NCBI GenBank assembly: GCA_022797115.1
Contig: JAAWKB010000001.1
Span: forward strand, 1 to 64,000
DNA from: Oscillospiraceae bacterium
Lineage (GTDB): Bacteria; Bacillota; Clostridia; Oscillospirales; Oscillospiraceae
Direction of reading: 5' to 3'
DNA length: 64,000 bases
The notes below the pieces were generated by a model, which was not told the origin of the DNA, did not search any database, and worked only from the letters and a program-made list of their open reading frames with translations. This document shows positions 21,031 to 29,813 of the stretch, piece after piece (within the stretch, counting starts at the first letter, position 1; every line of letters begins with the position of its first letter). The position numbers and the translations under genes are program-made.

Positions 21031-23600
21031 GGGCGGAGACGCAGACAAGCCGGCATCTGCTGCTGGCTGTCATCACCACGATATTTGGCGGGATGATGTG
21101 CCTGGTGGCGATGGTCATGGCGTGGGAGTTCTGGATGGTCCTGCTGATGACGGCGGGCTGTTTCAGCGTATGGGTCCTGCATATTGCGAGGATCGGTTCA
21201 GACGCGCTCTATGAGAACCTGTGCGCCGGGCTGATGCTGACCGAATTCTTTTTCTTTTGCGCGCATGAGGGCAGCCTGTTTGACATACCCGCTGTGGCCT
21301 GTATCCTGATCCTTGCGCTGTTCATGCTGAATAAGAAATGGGTTCTGCATGTCATCGTCTCCCTGTATGTGCTTGCGCTGCTGTATCATATCCTGGTCCT
21401 CCATACCATTTCTTATCAGATGGAGAGCCGGGATATGTTTCGTTTGGGGTTCGGGGCCGTTGTGACCTTTTGCGGGGCGGCGCTTGCCAGGTACTGGATC
21501 TACCAGCGAAATGAACAGCGGAAGTGGTATAACAGTGTATTTGCGGAGCTGGAGACAGCAGGGAAGCAGAACGCTGTTTTTTTGTCGAATGTTTCCCATG
21601 AGCTGCGTACACCGATCAATATGGTGATCGGGATCAGCGAGGTGGCCCTTGGCAGGGAGCTCCCCCCGGAGATCCGGGCGGATATGGCATCCATCAAGCT
21701 GGCGGGAAAGCGGCTGTCCAACCAGATCAATAACATGATGGACTATACGGAGATCATGGAGGGCACGCTGTCGCCGTCAAAGAAAGAATATATGATTACC
21801 TCGGTGCTTAACGATGTGATCACAATGACCGCATTGCAGAGCAACCGGCAGCATCTGGAGCTGGTATTTGATATCGATCCCAATGTGCCGGCGGTCCTCG
21901 TCGGGGATGCAGAGAAAATTTCTCATGTGTTCAAAATCCTGGTGGAAAACTCCATCAAGTTTACGGAGGAGGGCGGCATCAATGTATGTATTGGATACCG
22001 GCAGGAGAAGTACGGCGTCAACCTGATTGTAGATATCCGTGATACCGGTATCGGGATGACGGATTCCCAGCTGCTGAAGATGTATAACGTCTTTTACCAG
22101 GCAGATTCCGGCAGCAGCCGCTTTGCGGGAGGGCTTGGGCTTGGGCTGCCCATTGCCCGGGGGCTTTTGAACGCAATGGGCGGCTTCGTCCATTTTGACA
22201 GCCAAAAGCAGCAGGGCCTGCACGCCCATATCGTGATCCCCCAGGGTGTCGCGGACGACCGGCCGTGCATCGTACTGAATCATGCGGACCAGTTTTGCAT
22301 TGTGTGCTATTTCAAACCGGAGAAGTACAGCTGTGACGAGGTCCGGGAATATTATGACGGGCTGATCCTGAATTTGGTGCAGGGGCTTGGCATCCGGGGA
22401 TATCAGGCGCACAATTTTGAGGGCCTGCTCAAGCTGCAGCGCACCAAAAAGCTGACCCATGTGTTCATTGCACAGGCGGAATATGAGGAAAACCAGGAAT
22501 ATTACGAGGACCTGGCAGGTACGCTCCGGGTCATTGTGATTGCGGAGAGGGAATTCGTACTGGACCGCGGCAGCAAGCTGCTTGTCATACATAAGCCGTT
22601 CTCCGCCCTCTCTGTCGCCAACCTGCTGAACGGGGAGACGGGGGAGCGCGGGTTCATAGAGGCGCAGGCCGCAGGCCGGAAGCCGTTTACCTGCGTGGGC
22701 GTCCGGGCCCTGGCTGTGGATGACGAGGAAATGAATCTTGTGGTTGCCAAGGGCGTGCTGGGGAGCTATGGGATCGAGGTGGATACCTGCCTGAGCGGAA
22801 GGGAGGCGGTGGTGCAGTGCAGCAGCGTTTCCTACGACATCATCTTCCTGGATCATATGATGCCGGGCTTTGACGGCGTGGAGACGCTGAAAAAGATCCG
22901 TGAGATCCACAACGGGATCTATCAGGATCTGCCGGTGATCGCGCTGACTGCAAATACCGTCAGCGGCGCAAGGGACATGTTCCGCAGCGAAGGCTTTACA
23001 GAATTTGTCCCCAAGCCCATCGAACGCACCGTCTTGGAACGGGTGCTGCGGAAGGTGCTGCCCAAGGGCTGCATCCAGTACAGCATGAGCCCCACAAAGG
23101 ATAGGGAGAGGGCTGCTCCGGAAGATGAGCCGCCGGAGGCGCACGAACAAGGCGCCGGGCTGGCAGAGGCCCCGGAGCCTGCGGAGATGGCCGGTCTGCC
23201 GGAGGCTGCGGCGGAGGGGCCGTCGATTCCCTGTGGCCAGCTGGCCCAGGCCGGCATCAACGTGACGCTCGGGCTGGAGTATTGCGGCGGGGATGAGGAA
23301 TTTTACCAGGAAATGCTCCAGATGTTCTGTGAACAGAGCGCAGAGAAGCAGGCGGAGATCGTGTCCCTGTATGAAAGCGCCGGCTGGGCGGACTATGCGG
23401 TCAAGGTCCATGCGTTAAAGAGTACATCGCTGACAATTGGCGCAGAGGCGCTTTCCGCACAGGCAAAGGAGCTGGAGCTGGCGGGGAAAAGGGGCGACGC
23501 GGACTATATCCGTACGCATCACCCTGCGCTGATGCGTGCGTATGAAACACTGTGTGCGCATATTTCCGGCGTTTTTCCAGCAGATCCGGCTTCTACATGA
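21027..23600 (+). CDS. Hybrid sensor histidine kinase (TM-HisKA-HATPase-pseudoREC-REC-Hpt)
   Basis: VFLSNVSHELRTPINMVIG; GLGLGLPIARGLLNAMGG; FLDHMMPGFDG; Hpt VHALKSTSLTIGAEALS; ATGA overlap with the receiver gene. Confidence 0.92.
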   Translation: MRAETQTSRHLLLAVITTIFGGMMCLVAMVMAWEFWMVLLMTAGCFSVWVLHIARIGSDALYENLCAGLMLTEFFFFCAHEGSLFDIPAVACILILALFMLNKKWVLHVIVSLYVLALLYHILVLHTISYQMESRDMFRLGFGAVVTFCGAALARYWIYQRNEQRKWYNSVFAELETAGKQNAVFLSNVSHELRTPINMVIGISEVALGRELPPEIRADMASIKLAGKRLSNQINNMMDYTEIMEGTLSPSKKEYMITSVLNDVITMTALQSNRQHLELVFDIDPNVPAVLVGDAEKISHVFKILVENSIKFTEEGGINVCIGYRQEKYGVNLIVDIRDTGIGMTDSQLLKMYNVFYQADSGSSRFAGGLGLGLPIARGLLNAMGGFVHFDSQKQQGLHAHIVIPQGVADDRPCIVLNHADQFCIVCYFKPEKYSCDEVREYYDGLILNLVQGLGIRGYQAHNFEGLLKLQRTKKLTHVFIAQAEYEENQEYYEDLAGTLRVIVIAEREFVLDRGSKLLVIHKPFSALSVANLLNGETGERGFIEAQAAGRKPFTCVGVRALAVDDEEMNLVVAKGVLGSYGIEVDTCLSGREAVVQCSSVSYDIIFLDHMMPGFDGVETLKKIREIHNGIYQDLPVIALTANTVSGARDMFRSEGFTEFVPKPIERTVLERVLRKVLPKGCIQYSMSPTKDRERAAPEDEPPEAHEQGAGLAEAPEPAEMAGLPEAAAEGPSIPCGQLAQAGINVTLGLEYCGGDEEFYQEMLQMFCEQSAEKQAEIVSLYESAGWADYAVKVHALKSTSLTIGAEALSAQAKELELAGKRGDADYIRTHHPALMRAYETLCAHISGVFPADPAST

Positions 23601-23640
23601 AAAATGCAGGAACCATCGTGTTTTGAGAGGGGAAGAGTGC

Positions 23641-26340
23641 GTGATTAAAAAATGGCTGGAGATCATCACCGATCACAGGATCAGCCTGCGGGAGCGTATG
23701 TTCCGCATTGTATCTGGCACCTGCATGGTCGCGCTGGTATTTATCCTGCCGATGGGCAGGAATATTTGGAATATCCTGATCCTGGCGGTAAGCCTTGCCG
23801 TCATGGGGATGATTGTGAATATCAGCATCCGGAAGAAGAAAATCCGCACAGGCGCTACGGCCATCGCGGTGCTGATGCTGCTGCTGTTTCCCATCAGCTT
23901 TTTTACCGCAGGCGGATTTTACAGCGGGGTGCCGGAGTGGTTCGTATTTTGCTTTATCTATGTCTGCATCACCCTGCAGGGAAGGCGTATGGCCGTGTTT
24001 CTCGTACTTTGCACGGCGGAGACGCTTCTTTGCTATGGCGCAGCCTACTATTTCCCGGAGTTTGTCGCTTGGAATACCCAGCGCAATTCCTTCTTTAACT
24101 CCGCGTTTTCCGTTGTCATGGTTGGACTGCTGACCTGTGTGCTGCTCCTGTTCCTGAACAGGATGTATGAGGAGGAGAATGCGCTCACCCAGCAGCAAAA
24201 GAAGAAGATCGAAGAGCTGAACCGGGCGGAGAACCACTTCTTTTCCAGTATGAGCCACGAGATCCGCACGCCCATCAATACGATTATCGGGCTGAATGAG
24301 ATCATCCTGCGGGAGGATATTTCGGATGAGGTGGTGGAGAACGCAAAGAATATCCAGGGGGCCAGCAAGCTGCTGCTGACGCTGATCAATGACATCCTGG
24401 ACATATCCAAGATTAAATCCGGAAAGATGGAGATTGTCAATGTTTCTTATGAGACAGGCGCCCTTTTTTCGGAAATCGTCAATATGATATGGATCAAGGC
24501 AAAGGAAAAGGGCTTGGAATTCAAGCTCCAGGTGGACCCATCCATTCCGAGTATGCTCTGCGGGGATGAGGTGCGCATTAAGCAGATCCTGATCAACCTG
24601 CTGAGTAATGCGGTGAAATATACCAGCGAGGGCTCTGTCACCCTCTCGATCCGGTGCGAACGGCAGACGTTTAACAGGGTGCGCGTCTGGTACGCTGTGG
24701 AGGACACCGGGCAGGGGGTGAAGAAGGAGAATATCCCGTATATTTTCAACGCATTCCGGCGGGTGGATGAGGAAAAGAACCGCTATATTGAAGGGACGGG
24801 GCTGGGGCTGAGCATAGTCAAGCAGCTGGTGGAGCTGATGGGCGGTGAGATCAGCGTAAACAGTGTCTATACCAAGGGCTCGAAGTTTATCGTCATGCTG
24901 GAGCAGGATATCGTGGATGAAAAGGAGCTGGGGACGTTTACGCTGGCTTCCCGTTCCAGGGTCCACGAAGGGGAATCGTACCAGCAGAGCTTTGAGGCCC
25001 CGGATGCGCATATCCTGGTGGTAGATGACAACGATATGAACCTGACGGTAGTAAGCAAGCTGTTGGCGGAGACAAAGGTCCAGATCGATACCGCGTCAAG
25101 CGGGGCCGAGTGCCTGAAGCTGACGCAGAACCACCACTATGACTGCATCCTCATGGACCACATGATGCCGGAGATGGATGGAATCGAGTGCCTTCATGCG
25201 CTGCGCGTACAGCCGGGAGGGCTGTGCCAGGATGTACCTGTGGTGGCCCTGACCGCCAACGCTGGCAGCGACAACCAGCTGCTCTACCGGAAAGAGGGCT
25301 TCAGCGGCTATTTGGCCAAGCCGGTCAGCGGCGCGCTGCTGGAGGCGGCGGTATTGAGCATTCTTCCCAAGGGGCTGGTGCGGATCAGCGCGGAGGTCAA
25401 GCAGTCGGATATTGACAAAGATATCCTGATTTTTGAACAGGCGCAGCGGCGCTCCGTCCTGGTTACAACGGACAGTGTCTGCGACCTCCCGGAAACCCTC
25501 AGAAAAGAGTTCGGCATCTCCGTATGCCCGTATTATGTCTGTACAGATGAGGGGCGTTTCCTGGATGAACAGGAGCTGGGAGCGGATGAGCTGCTGATGC
25601 ATATCGCCAGAGGGCAGGCGGGGTATTCCCAGCCGCCAGAGGTGGAGGACTATGAGAGGTTTTTTGCGCAGAAGCTGACGGAGGCGCAGAATGTGATCCA
25701 TATCACGATGGCACGGCATGTCAGCGAGGGATATCAAAATGCCTGTGAGGCAGCGAAATCCTTTGAAAATGTCACGGTGATTGATTCCGGCCATCTCTCC
25801 AGCAGTATGGGGCTGTCGGTACTGTGCGCGGCCTATATGGCGGAGCATCATGCCGCAAAGGCGGAAATTGTGGAGTCAGTGAGGCGGATCGAACGATTCA
25901 TTTCCTCCGCTTTTATCATCAACAGCACCCATATGATGTGCCGTTGCGGGCGGATATCGAAACGAGTACAGATCCTCTGCGATGCGCTGCTGCTGCACCC
26001 GGTCCTCGTGCTGAGAAAGAGCAAGATGGTGGTTGGCAGTATGGAGATGGGGAGCTTTTCCCATGTGATGAAGAAATACGTCAAAAAGACGCTCCAGGAT
26101 ACCAGGAATGTTGACCGGCGCATCCTGTTCATCACATATTCCGGGATGGATGAGAAGCAGCTCCAGTACATCCAAAGCCTGGTACAGCAGTACTGCCCAT
26201 TTGAGCGGGTCTATCTGCAAAAGGCGTCCTCGGCCATCGCGAGCAACTGCGGTCCGGGATCGTTTGGCCTGCTGTTTATGAGAAGGGACGATGCTGCAAT
26301 CCCTTTTTTCCAGACGTCCAACCAGGACGGGGCAGCGTAG
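23641..26340 (+). CDS. Hybrid sensor histidine kinase-REC fused to a C-terminal DegV/EDD-fold domain
   Basis: FFSSMSHEIRTPINTIIGLNE; ILVVDDNDMN...DCILMDHMMPEMDG; then VLVTTDSVCDLPETLRKEFGISVCPYYV...VIDSGHLSSSMGLSVL...CRCGRISKR...PGSFGLLFMRRD; GTG start assumed. Confidence 0.88.
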   Translation: MIKKWLEIITDHRISLRERMFRIVSGTCMVALVFILPMGRNIWNILILAVSLAVMGMIVNISIRKKKIRTGATAIAVLMLLLFPISFFTAGGFYSGVPEWFVFCFIYVCITLQGRRMAVFLVLCTAETLLCYGAAYYFPEFVAWNTQRNSFFNSAFSVVMVGLLTCVLLLFLNRMYEEENALTQQQKKKIEELNRAENHFFSSMSHEIRTPINTIIGLNEIILREDISDEVVENAKNIQGASKLLLTLINDILDISKIKSGKMEIVNVSYETGALFSEIVNMIWIKAKEKGLEFKLQVDPSIPSMLCGDEVRIKQILINLLSNAVKYTSEGSVTLSIRCERQTFNRVRVWYAVEDTGQGVKKENIPYIFNAFRRVDEEKNRYIEGTGLGLSIVKQLVELMGGEISVNSVYTKGSKFIVMLEQDIVDEKELGTFTLASRSRVHEGESYQQSFEAPDAHILVVDDNDMNLTVVSKLLAETKVQIDTASSGAECLKLTQNHHYDCILMDHMMPEMDGIECLHALRVQPGGLCQDVPVVALTANAGSDNQLLYRKEGFSGYLAKPVSGALLEAAVLSILPKGLVRISAEVKQSDIDKDILIFEQAQRRSVLVTTDSVCDLPETLRKEFGISVCPYYVCTDEGRFLDEQELGADELLMHIARGQAGYSQPPEVEDYERFFAQKLTEAQNVIHITMARHVSEGYQNACEAAKSFENVTVIDSGHLSSSMGLSVLCAAYMAEHHAAKAEIVESVRRIERFISSAFIINSTHMMCRCGRISKRVQILCDALLLHPVLVLRKSKMVVGSMEMGSFSHVMKKYVKKTLQDTRNVDRRILFITYSGMDEKQLQYIQSLVQQYCPFERVYLQKASSAIASNCGPGSFGLLFMRRDDAAIPFFQTSNQDGAA

Positions 26341-26350
26341 TGGAAACAGC

Positions 26351-26388
26351 CTGAAGGGGCGGCGACACAGTTCGCCGCCCCTTCAGGC
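26351..26388. terminator. Bidirectional terminator between convergent genes
   Basis: ctgaaggggcggcga-cacagt-tcgccgccccttcag. Confidence 0.85.
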
Positions 26389-26422
26389 TGTCTGGTGTTA
26401 TGTTAAGGATAATGGGGAAAGG

Positions 26423-27619
26423 TCAGTTGCCGCGCTTGTTGTACGCCTCAATGCCCTTAGCCAGCAGGTCCATGGCCCGCTCCAGATCCTTCTGCTTGAG
26501 GACGTAGGCGATACGGATTTCGTTGACGCCCTTGCCGGGAGTGGCGTAGAAGGGGCCGCCGGGGGCAAACATGACAGTGTCGCCGTTGTCGTCAAAGTCG
26601 GTGAGCAGCCACTTCTGGAAGGCGTCCGCATCGTCCACCGGCAGGGCGGCCATCAAATAGAACGCGCCGCGGGGGCACTCGCAGATAACGCCGGGGATCT
26701 CCTTGAGCTTGGCGACCACCGTGTCGCGGCGGAGCTTATATTCCTCCCGGACAGCGGCGAAGTACTCGGGGCCCACGTCGTACAGGGCGGCGGAGGCGAT
26801 CTGGTCCAGGGTGGCCACGGACAGGCGGGCCTGGCAGAACTTGATGGCCTCGCTCAGCAGCTCCTTGTTGCGGGTGATGATGCAGCCGATGCGGGCGCCG
26901 CAGGCGGAGAACCGCTTGGAGACAGTGTCGATAACGATGACATTCTCCGGCGCGTCGGCAAACTCGCCCAGGGACTGGAGGGGCTCGCCGGCGTAAACGA
27001 ACTCGCGGTAGGCTTCGTCACCGATGATGAACAGGTCATGCTCCTTGGCGATGTCCACCATCATGCGCATCTCCTCGGGGGTGAGGACGGAACCGGTGGG
27101 GTTGCCGGGGTTGGTACACATGATGGCGCGGGTGTGCTCGTTGATCTCCGCTTCAATCTTGGCCCGGTCGGCGTAGTGGTAGCCCTCATCGGGGGAGGTG
27201 TGGATGGGATGGATCTTCGCCCCGCAGGCGTTGACCATGGTGTTGTAGTTGGGGTAGAAGGGCTCGGGGATGAGGATCTCGTCGCCGTCGTCCAGGATGC
27301 AGTTGAGGACGATCTGGAGGGCCTCGCTGCCGCCGGTGGTGATCAGGATCTCGTCCTTCTCAAAGTGCATGTTGAGGTTGTCGTAGTACTTCTGGATGGC
27401 CTCGATGAGAACCGGAAGGCCGGGGGAGGGGGCGTACTCCAGCACCGGCAGATGGAAATTGCGCACCGCCTCGAAGTACTGGGGCGGCGTCTCAATATCC
27501 GGCTGGCCGATGTTCAGGTGGTAGATCTTCTTGCCGGCCGCCTCGGCGGCCACAGCGTAGGGATGGAACTTCCGCATGGGGGAAAGCCCGCACTTTTTCG
27601 CCTTGCTGGAAAATTTCAT
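26423..27619 (-). CDS. Pyridoxal phosphate-dependent aminotransferase, class I/II
   Basis: NPGNPTGSVLTPEEMRMMVDIAKEHDLFIIGDEAYREFVY; SKRFSACGARIG. Confidence 0.93.
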   Translation of the reverse strand: MKFSSKAKKCGLSPMRKFHPYAVAAEAAGKKIYHLNIGQPDIETPPQYFEAVRNFHLPVLEYAPSPGLPVLIEAIQKYYDNLNMHFEKDEILITTGGSEALQIVLNCILDDGDEILIPEPFYPNYNTMVNACGAKIHPIHTSPDEGYHYADRAKIEAEINEHTRAIMCTNPGNPTGSVLTPEEMRMMVDIAKEHDLFIIGDEAYREFVYAGEPLQSLGEFADAPENVIVIDTVSKRFSACGARIGCIITRNKELLSEAIKFCQARLSVATLDQIASAALYDVGPEYFAAVREEYKLRRDTVVAKLKEIPGVICECPRGAFYLMAALPVDDADAFQKWLLTDFDDNGDTVMFAPGGPFYATPGKGVNEIRIAYVLKQKDLERAMDLLAKGIEAYNKRGN

Positions 27620-27847
27620 AGTCGTTTCCTCATTTCTCTCAAAAAATGGAAGGTGGAGCAGGCGCAGATCCAGCCGGGAGAGGACGTCCGCCCTCCTGAT
27701 GATACCTCTATTTTAGTATATCCGGCCCGTGATGTCAAGGCGCGGGAAGGCGCAGTTTTGCGGATCTCCCGCCGTCCGCAGGCTTTTGGCAGAATAGACA
27801 GAATGGGGGACGGTTTCCCGGCAAAATCCCGAAATTCACTTCCCGCC

Positions 27848-27876
27848 TTGACTTTCCTTTTGGATTCCAGTATCCT
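27848..27876 (+). promoter_or_regulatory. Sigma-A type promoter TTGACT-N17-TATCCT
   Basis: Read directly; about 200 nt upstream of the MsmK-type ATPase. Confidence 0.65.
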
Positions 27877-27919
27877 AGTAAGTAGCTTGGGTGGTGACGC
27901 TCAGGTATTGAATCACGAG

Positions 27920-28079
27920 CTGCCCCGCCACTCCACAAAATGGCGCGGCAGACTGACAAGAAAGGATGAATCCCGCGTAGGCGTGCGGTGCGGCAGTGTG
28001 GAGACCTGCCGCAATGGGGAAGCGGTATCGCTCCGCTTCTTCCGAGGTGGGTTTTGCGGAGGCATACCCACTAACGCCT
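27920..28079 (+). ncRNA. Candidate structured 5' leader RNA (hairpin plus four-way junction)
   Basis: Complementary pairs: 27920-27930/27941-27951, closing stem AGGCGT 27979-27984/ACGCCT 28074-28079, and internal stems GCGGCAG/CTGCCGC, GAAGCGG/CCGCTTC, GTGGGT/ACCCAC. Confidence 0.55.
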
Positions 28080-28085
28080 GGAAAG

Positions 28086-29285
28086 ATGGCAACTGTATCC
28101 CTGAAGAACGTCATGAAGATCTATCCCCACAGCGGCGACCAGAAGAAAAAGAAGGCCAAGAAGGGCGAGGCCCCTGTCCAGGAGAAGAAGGTCAACCTCC
28201 AGGTCACAGAGCGGGGCGTCGTTGCTGTCCAGCAGTTCAACCTGGATATCAAGGACCAGGAGTTCATCGTGCTGGTCGGCCCCTCCGGCTGCGGCAAATC
28301 CACGACGCTGCGCATGGTGGCAGGTCTTGAGGAGATCAGCGAGGGCCAGCTGCTCATTGACGGCAAGGTCATGAACGACGTCGCCCCCAAGGACCGCGAT
28401 ATCGCCATGGTCTTCCAGAGCTACGCCCTCTATCCCCACATGACGGTCTACGAGAACATGGCTTTCTCTCTCAAGCTCAAGAAGGTTCCCAAGGACGAGA
28501 TTGACCGCAAGGTCAAGGAGGCTGCCGAGATCCTGGACATCACCCAGTACCTCGACCGCAAGCCCAAGGCCCTGTCCGGCGGCCAGCGCCAGCGTGTCGC
28601 CATCGGCCGCGCCATCGTCCGTGAGCCCAAGGTCTTCCTGATGGATGAGCCTCTCAGTAACCTGGACGCCAAGCTGCGTAACCAGATGCGCGCAGAGATC
28701 ATCAAGCTGCGTCAGAAGATCAACACCACGTTCATCTACGTCACCCACGACCAGACCGAAGCCATGACGCTGGGCGACCGCATCGTCATTATGCGCGACG
28801 GCTTCATCCAGCAGATCGGCACCCCCCAGCAGGTGTTCGACCATCCCGCCAACCTCTTCGTGGCCGGCTTCATCGGCACGCCCCAGATGAACTTCTTCGA
28901 CGCTAAGCTGGAGAAGGACGCCAAGGGCTACTACGTCACCGTCGCCGGTGCGCGCATGGAGCTGCCCGAGGATAAGCAGTCCATCCTCAACTCCAAGAAC
29001 ACGGCCCCGCAGAGCATCACTCTGGGCATCCGTCCCGACCACATCATGCTGTGCGAGGCCAACGCCCCCCACGCCCTGTCCGCCACTGTGGACGTGACCG
29101 AGCTGATGGGCGCTACCATCCACATGCATGTAAACGTTGCCGGCAAGGACGCGATCATTATCCTGCCCACCATCGACCTGACCGGTGAGCAGAAGAGCCT
29201 GGGCTACGGTGCCAAGATCAACATCACCTTTGGCGGCAATGTGATGCACCTGTTCAGCAAGGCTGACGAGAAGAGCCTGCTGTAA
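28086..29285 (+). CDS. ABC transporter ATP-binding protein, MsmK/MsiK/UgpC-type sugar importer ATPase
   Basis: GPSGCGKSTTLRMVAGLEE; LSGGQRQRVAIGRAIVREPKVFLMDEPLSNLDAKLR; MOBE-like C-terminus. Confidence 0.94.
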   Translation: MATVSLKNVMKIYPHSGDQKKKKAKKGEAPVQEKKVNLQVTERGVVAVQQFNLDIKDQEFIVLVGPSGCGKSTTLRMVAGLEEISEGQLLIDGKVMNDVAPKDRDIAMVFQSYALYPHMTVYENMAFSLKLKKVPKDEIDRKVKEAAEILDITQYLDRKPKALSGGQRQRVAIGRAIVREPKVFLMDEPLSNLDAKLRNQMRAEIIKLRQKINTTFIYVTHDQTEAMTLGDRIVIMRDGFIQQIGTPQQVFDHPANLFVAGFIGTPQMNFFDAKLEKDAKGYYVTVAGARMELPEDKQSILNSKNTAPQSITLGIRPDHIMLCEANAPHALSATVDVTELMGATIHMHVNVAGKDAIIILPTIDLTGEQKSLGYGAKINITFGGNVMHLFSKADEKSLL

Positions 29286-29336
29286 GAGCGGCGCCTGTAC
29301 ACAAAGGCGAACCAGAACATAAGTAAATCCGTAACC

Positions 29337-29368
29337 GAAGCCCCGGAACCATCTGGTTCCGGGGCTTC
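29337..29368. terminator. Bidirectional terminator
   Basis: gaagccccggaacc-atct-ggttccggggcttc. Confidence 0.85.
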
Positions 29369-29374
29369 GCGCTG

Positions 29375-29794
29375 CTAGTTGAGCTTGTGCTTTTGGGCCA
29401 CGCTGTTGGTATCGAGGGAGCCCCGGAACACTACGAACCGGTCAAACAGGAACTCCAGGATAAAATTGGCGGCCATATTCAGCAGGGTCACAAGGTATTC
29501 ATTCCACTCCAGCGTATCCGCCAGATAGCCTCCCAGCCAGGTGGACAGGGGCGTGAAGACGCAATAGAACCCGAATACCTGGGCCATGGCCTTGGGCACG
29601 TTGCCTGCCGACTGGAAGGTGTAACGCCGGTTGAGGGTGAAGTTCCACAGCACCGACAGCGTCAGGGCGATCAGGTAGCAGGGCCAGTAGCTCCAGGCGG
29701 TCAGCTCATTGAGCAGGGAGAAGGTCCCCAGCTCGATGATACCGGCGGAGAGGGAAAACAGAAGAAACTTCAGCGTGCGCAGAAGCTCGGACAT
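29375..29794 (-). CDS. GtrA family membrane protein
   Basis: 139 aa, four TM; WNFTLNRRYTFQSAG typical of GtrA. Confidence 0.88.
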   Translation of the reverse strand: MSELLRTLKFLLFSLSAGIIELGTFSLLNELTAWSYWPCYLIALTLSVLWNFTLNRRYTFQSAGNVPKAMAQVFGFYCVFTPLSTWLGGYLADTLEWNEYLVTLLNMAANFILEFLFDRFVVFRGSLDTNSVAQKHKLN

Positions 29795-29813
29795 GTCGGA
29801 ATACCCCCTTTGA

